A stretch of DNA of 64,000 nucleotides. Source: Phenylobacterium sp. GTDB lineage: Bacteria; Pseudomonadota; Alphaproteobacteria; Caulobacterales; Caulobacteraceae. The first letter of the stretch is position 1. Each line of letters begins with the position of its first letter. The stretch spans positions 62,001 through 126,000 of the forward strand of contig JADBZH010000011.1 of assembly GCA_020402585.1 (NCBI GenBank), in the 5' to 3' direction. Below the pieces are notes generated by a model. That model was not told where the DNA came from, did no database searches, and saw only the letters and a program-made list of their open reading frames with translations. Position numbers and translations under genes: made by a program. Of this stretch, positions 61,861 through 64,000 are shown one piece after another.

Positions 61861-62624
61861 AGCTTCCAGGGCGCCTGGCCCGACGCCCACAGGGCCTCGA
61901 GGTTGTTCTTGTCGCGCAGGGTGTCCATGCCGGTCCAGAAGCCCGCATGGGGAAAGGCCATCAGCTGGCCGTCCGCGGCCAGGCCCTGAAGAGGCTCGGA
62001 CTCCCAGGGCATGGGATCGCCGGAAATGCGGCCCACCACCTCGGGCTGGAGGACGAAGAAGCCGCCATTGATCAGACCCTCGTCGCCGGGGGGCTTCTCG
62101 ACGAAACGGCGGACCTCGCCCTCATTGATATCGAGGGCCCCATAGCGACCTGGGGGGGAGACCGCCGTCACCGTCGCCTGCCGGCCATGCGACCGATGGA
62201 AGGCCGCCAGGGCGCCGATGTCCACGTCCGCCACCCCGTCGCCGTAGGTGAAGAAGAAGGGCTGGCCCGGCTCCAGGTAGCTCGCCACCCGCCTCAGCCG
62301 GCCGCCGGTCATGGTCTCGGCCCCGGTGTCCACCAGGGTCACCCGCCAGGGCTCGTGATGGGTGGCGTGGTACTCCACCGCACCCTTGGCCAGGTCCACC
62401 GTCAGGTCGGCGTTGTGCAGGACGTAGTTGGCGAAATACTCCTTGATCATGTAGCCCCGGTAGCCGAGGCAGATGATGAAATCCCGGACCCCGAAGTGGG
62501 AGTACAGCTTCATGATGTGCCACAGGATCGGCCGGCCGCCGATCTCGATCATGGGCTTGGGCCGCAGGTGGCTTTCCTCGGAGATCCGAGTGCCCAGGCC
62601 ACCGGCCAGGATCACCGCCTTCAT
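61851..62624 (-). CDS. rfbF: Glucose-1-phosphate cytidylyltransferase
   Basis: The 257-residue enzyme forms CDP-glucose from CTP and glucose-1-phosphate. It starts MKAVILAGGLGTRISEESHL and has RPKPMIEIGGRPILWHIMK, TYGDGVADVDIGA, INGGFFVLQPEV and GFWTGMDTLRDKNNLE, matching Salmonella RfbF in both motifs and length (257). A second ATG at 62666 (AGAGAGGG just before it) would add 14 residues and has the better ribosome site. It is the first gene of the cassette and is divergent from the sulfotransferase. Confidence 0.95.
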   Translation of the reverse strand: MKAVILAGGLGTRISEESHLRPKPMIEIGGRPILWHIMKLYSHFGVRDFIICLGYRGYMIKEYFANYVLHNADLTVDLAKGAVEYHATHHEPWRVTLVDTGAETMTGGRLRRVASYLEPGQPFFFTYGDGVADVDIGALAAFHRSHGRQATVTAVSPPGRYGALDINEGEVRRFVEKPPGDEGLINGGFFVLQPEVVGRISGDPMPWESEPLQGLAADGQLMAFPHAGFWTGMDTLRDKNNLEALWASGQAPWKLWS

Positions 62625-62719
62625 GCCCGCCGCGGGACTGTCGGATTGGGTCAAGACGCTCTGCATCCCTCTCTCGCGCCACCTGCGCACGCCCCCTCTT
62701 AGCCCGAACCTTGGCGCCA

Positions 62720-63448
62720 ATGAAGCCTGAACGGCCCGTCGACCTCATCATCATTGGCGCCCAGAAGGCCGGAACCACCGCCCTGTTCGACTATCTGGGC
62801 GACGATCCCGCCTTCGTCCGGTCCGACGTCAAGGAGGTGCACTTCTTCGATGTCGAGGACCCGGCGGCGCCGACCTCCGACCTATCGGCCTACGCTGCGC
62901 ACTTTCCCGACCCTCCGGGTGTCCGCGTGGAGGCGACCCCCATCTACATCTACTGGCCCGGGGCGCTTGAGCGGATCGCCGGCGCCTGCCCCGGGGTGCG
63001 CCTCGTCCTTCTCCTGCGCGATCCCGTCGAGAGGGCCTGGTCCCACTGGCGCATGGAGACCGCCCGTGGCGCGGAGTCCCGGCCCTTCTCCTGGTGCATC
63101 CGCCGTGGCCGGCAGCGGCTCTTCGAAGCCGAACCCTTCGGCCATCATCGCGAGTTTTCCTATGTCGAGCGCGGCTTCTATGGCGAGCAGGTCGAGCGCC
63201 TCTTTTCCCTCTTCGATCCCGCCGACGTGCTGATCGCCCGGGCCGAGGACCTCGACGCCAACCCGGCCGCCGTTCTCGCCCGCCTCTCTGACTTCGCCGG
63301 AACCCCGCCGCCGCCGCCGGTCCAACCCCGCCGGGTGCACGTCGGCGAGCCCGCCCCCATCCCGCCCGAAGACGCCGCCTTCCTTCAGCGCGTCTACGCC
63401 CCCGACCAGGCCCGCCTGAAGGCCCTGACGGGGATCTCCTGGGAATAA
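62720..63448 (+). CDS. Sulfotransferase domain protein
   Basis: The 242-residue protein has the 5'-phosphosulfate loop IIIGAQKAGTTALFDYLGDDP and the 3'-phosphate region LVLLLRDPVERAWSHWRMETARG, so PAPS binding is likely intact. SYVERGFYGEQVERLFSLFDPADVLIARAEDL is the usual third block of this family. It could sulfate a surface sugar, and sits back to back with the CDP-sugar cassette, but that pairing is inference. ATG 62720 is used; a TTG at 62711 is less likely. Confidence 0.88.
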   Translation: MKPERPVDLIIIGAQKAGTTALFDYLGDDPAFVRSDVKEVHFFDVEDPAAPTSDLSAYAAHFPDPPGVRVEATPIYIYWPGALERIAGACPGVRLVLLLRDPVERAWSHWRMETARGAESRPFSWCIRRGRQRLFEAEPFGHHREFSYVERGFYGEQVERLFSLFDPADVLIARAEDLDANPAAVLARLSDFAGTPPPPPVQPRRVHVGEPAPIPPEDAAFLQRVYAPDQARLKALTGISWE

Positions 63449-63450
63449 CC

Positions 63451-64000
63451 ATGCGCCTCCTCGTCCTGCCCCTCCTCCTTCTCCTCAGCGCCGCGGCGCC
63501 CGCCCCTCCGCGGCTGGCCTTGCCCGTCGCCTGCACGCCGGGGACGGACTGCTTCCTGCAGAACCACGTGGACCGCGATCCTGGCCCGGGGGTGAGCGAC
63601 TTCCGCTGTGGAACGCAGACCTACGAGGGGCATACGGGAACCGACATCCGCCTGGTCAACGACGCCGCCCGCCTGCGGGGCGTGGACGTTCTGGCCGCGG
63701 CGCCCGGGCGGGTCGTGCGCCTGCGGGACGGGGAGCCGGACATCTCGGTGAAGGCCCCCGGCGCCCCGCCCGTCGCCGGACGCGAGTGCGGCAATGGCGT
63801 GGTCATCGACCATGGCGGCGGCTGGGAGACCCAGTCCTGCCACCTCGCCCGGGGTTCGATCCGCGTGAGGGTCGGCCAACAGGTCGCCGCCGGCCAGCCG
63901 ATCGCCCGGGTCGGCCTGTCGGGGAACACCGAATACCCCCACCTGCACCTCACCGTGCGCCAGGGCGCGCGGACGGTCGACCCCTTCCTGCCGGACGGCG
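63451..64000 (+). CDS. M23 family metallopeptidase, 3' end missing
   Basis: The gene starts at ATG 63451, two bases after the sulfotransferase stop, and runs off the window after 183 codons. A signal peptide (MRLLVLPLLLLLSAAAPA) is followed by a LytM domain with zinc ligands in GHTGTDIR (HxxxD) and YPHLHLTVR (HxH). The four cysteines in CTPGTDCF, FRCGT and RECGNG are notable for a periplasmic protein and may form disulfides. It would cut peptidoglycan peptides or act on another extracytoplasmic substrate. Confidence 0.85.
   Translation, partial: MRLLVLPLLLLLSAAAPAPPRLALPVACTPGTDCFLQNHVDRDPGPGVSDFRCGTQTYEGHTGTDIRLVNDAARLRGVDVLAAAPGRVVRLRDGEPDISVKAPGAPPVAGRECGNGVVIDHGGGWETQSCHLARGSIRVRVGQQVAAGQPIARVGLSGNTEYPHLHLTVRQGARTVDPFLPDG

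Overview
The window is a very GC-rich, densely coded stretch of chromosome from an alphaproteobacterium, most likely of the Caulobacterales (Caulobacter/Phenylobacterium-like). Support for that placement: a PAS-GEDEF-EAL protein ending in Arg-Gly like Caulobacter PdeA; a complete aa3 oxidase and assembly cluster that includes the small CoxF protein; an alphaproteobacterial gamma-glutamylcysteine synthetase; the alphaproteobacterial phoR-pstCAB-phoU-phoB order; and DUF4170 and a tyrosine-phosphatase homolog beside lipid A genes. There are no rRNA or tRNA genes and no CRISPR array. Genus-level naming is inference.

Layout. 0-0.7 kb: start of an amidohydrolase and a Prx5-type peroxiredoxin. 0.76-13 kb: YqgE, then a twelve-gene minus-strand run (read from 12.8 to 1.3 kb): ctaC, ctaD, ctaB, coxF, ctaG, ctaE, DUF983, SURF1, thrC, M16 peptidase, GNAT, pdeA-like. 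13-34 kb: mostly stand-alone housekeeping and metabolic genes: tldD, a POT peptide transporter, gshA, rsmE, ppk2 with a YcaQ-type glycosylase, an FkbM-like methyltransferase, an ABC exporter, ubiA, a P450, an OmpA lipoprotein, a desaturase with a METTL20-like methyltransferase, a secreted serine protease, a gamma-glutamyltransferase homolog, MAPEG, pmbA and DUF4170. 34-41 kb: a lipid A/Kdo export cluster: tyrosine-phosphatase homolog, then msbA, DUF374 acyltransferase, a His-rich CDF metal transporter, waaA and lpxK. 42-44.4 kb: a large RTX-repeat protein with no secretion genes beside it. 44.4-52.3 kb: purD and the phosphate regulon operon with a PHO box in front of phoR. 52.4-55.9 kb: a TPR/OGT-type glycosyltransferase and a GT4-like glycosyltransferase.

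55.9-58.06 kb is the one clear accessory patch. Base composition drops, and pieces of IS630-type transposase (an N-terminal piece and a C-terminal piece in the same orientation, plus an inverted C-terminal copy) bracket a chemotaxis-receptor fragment, a four-helix membrane protein and a TetR regulator with a strong palindromic operator. 58.06-62.6 kb: a five-gene cassette (rfbF, rfbG, C-methyltransferase, 3,5-epimerase-like, ketoreductase-like) that should make a CDP-linked C-methylated 6-deoxyhexose, followed divergently by a sulfotransferase and a truncated M23 peptidase.

How the parts work together: the left third supplies respiration (aa3 oxidase and maturation) and couples it in one gene run to c-di-GMP turnover; the middle supplies the outer-membrane lipid A pathway; the right third combines phosphate sensing with glycosylation and surface-sugar synthesis. 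No wholly unknown multigene system stands out. The best leads are the IS630-bracketed TetR/membrane-protein cassette, the two-block superrepeat architecture of the RTX protein, the PHO box that overlaps the apparent phoR start, the small coxF gene, and the C-methyl sugar cassette with its sulfotransferase neighbour.
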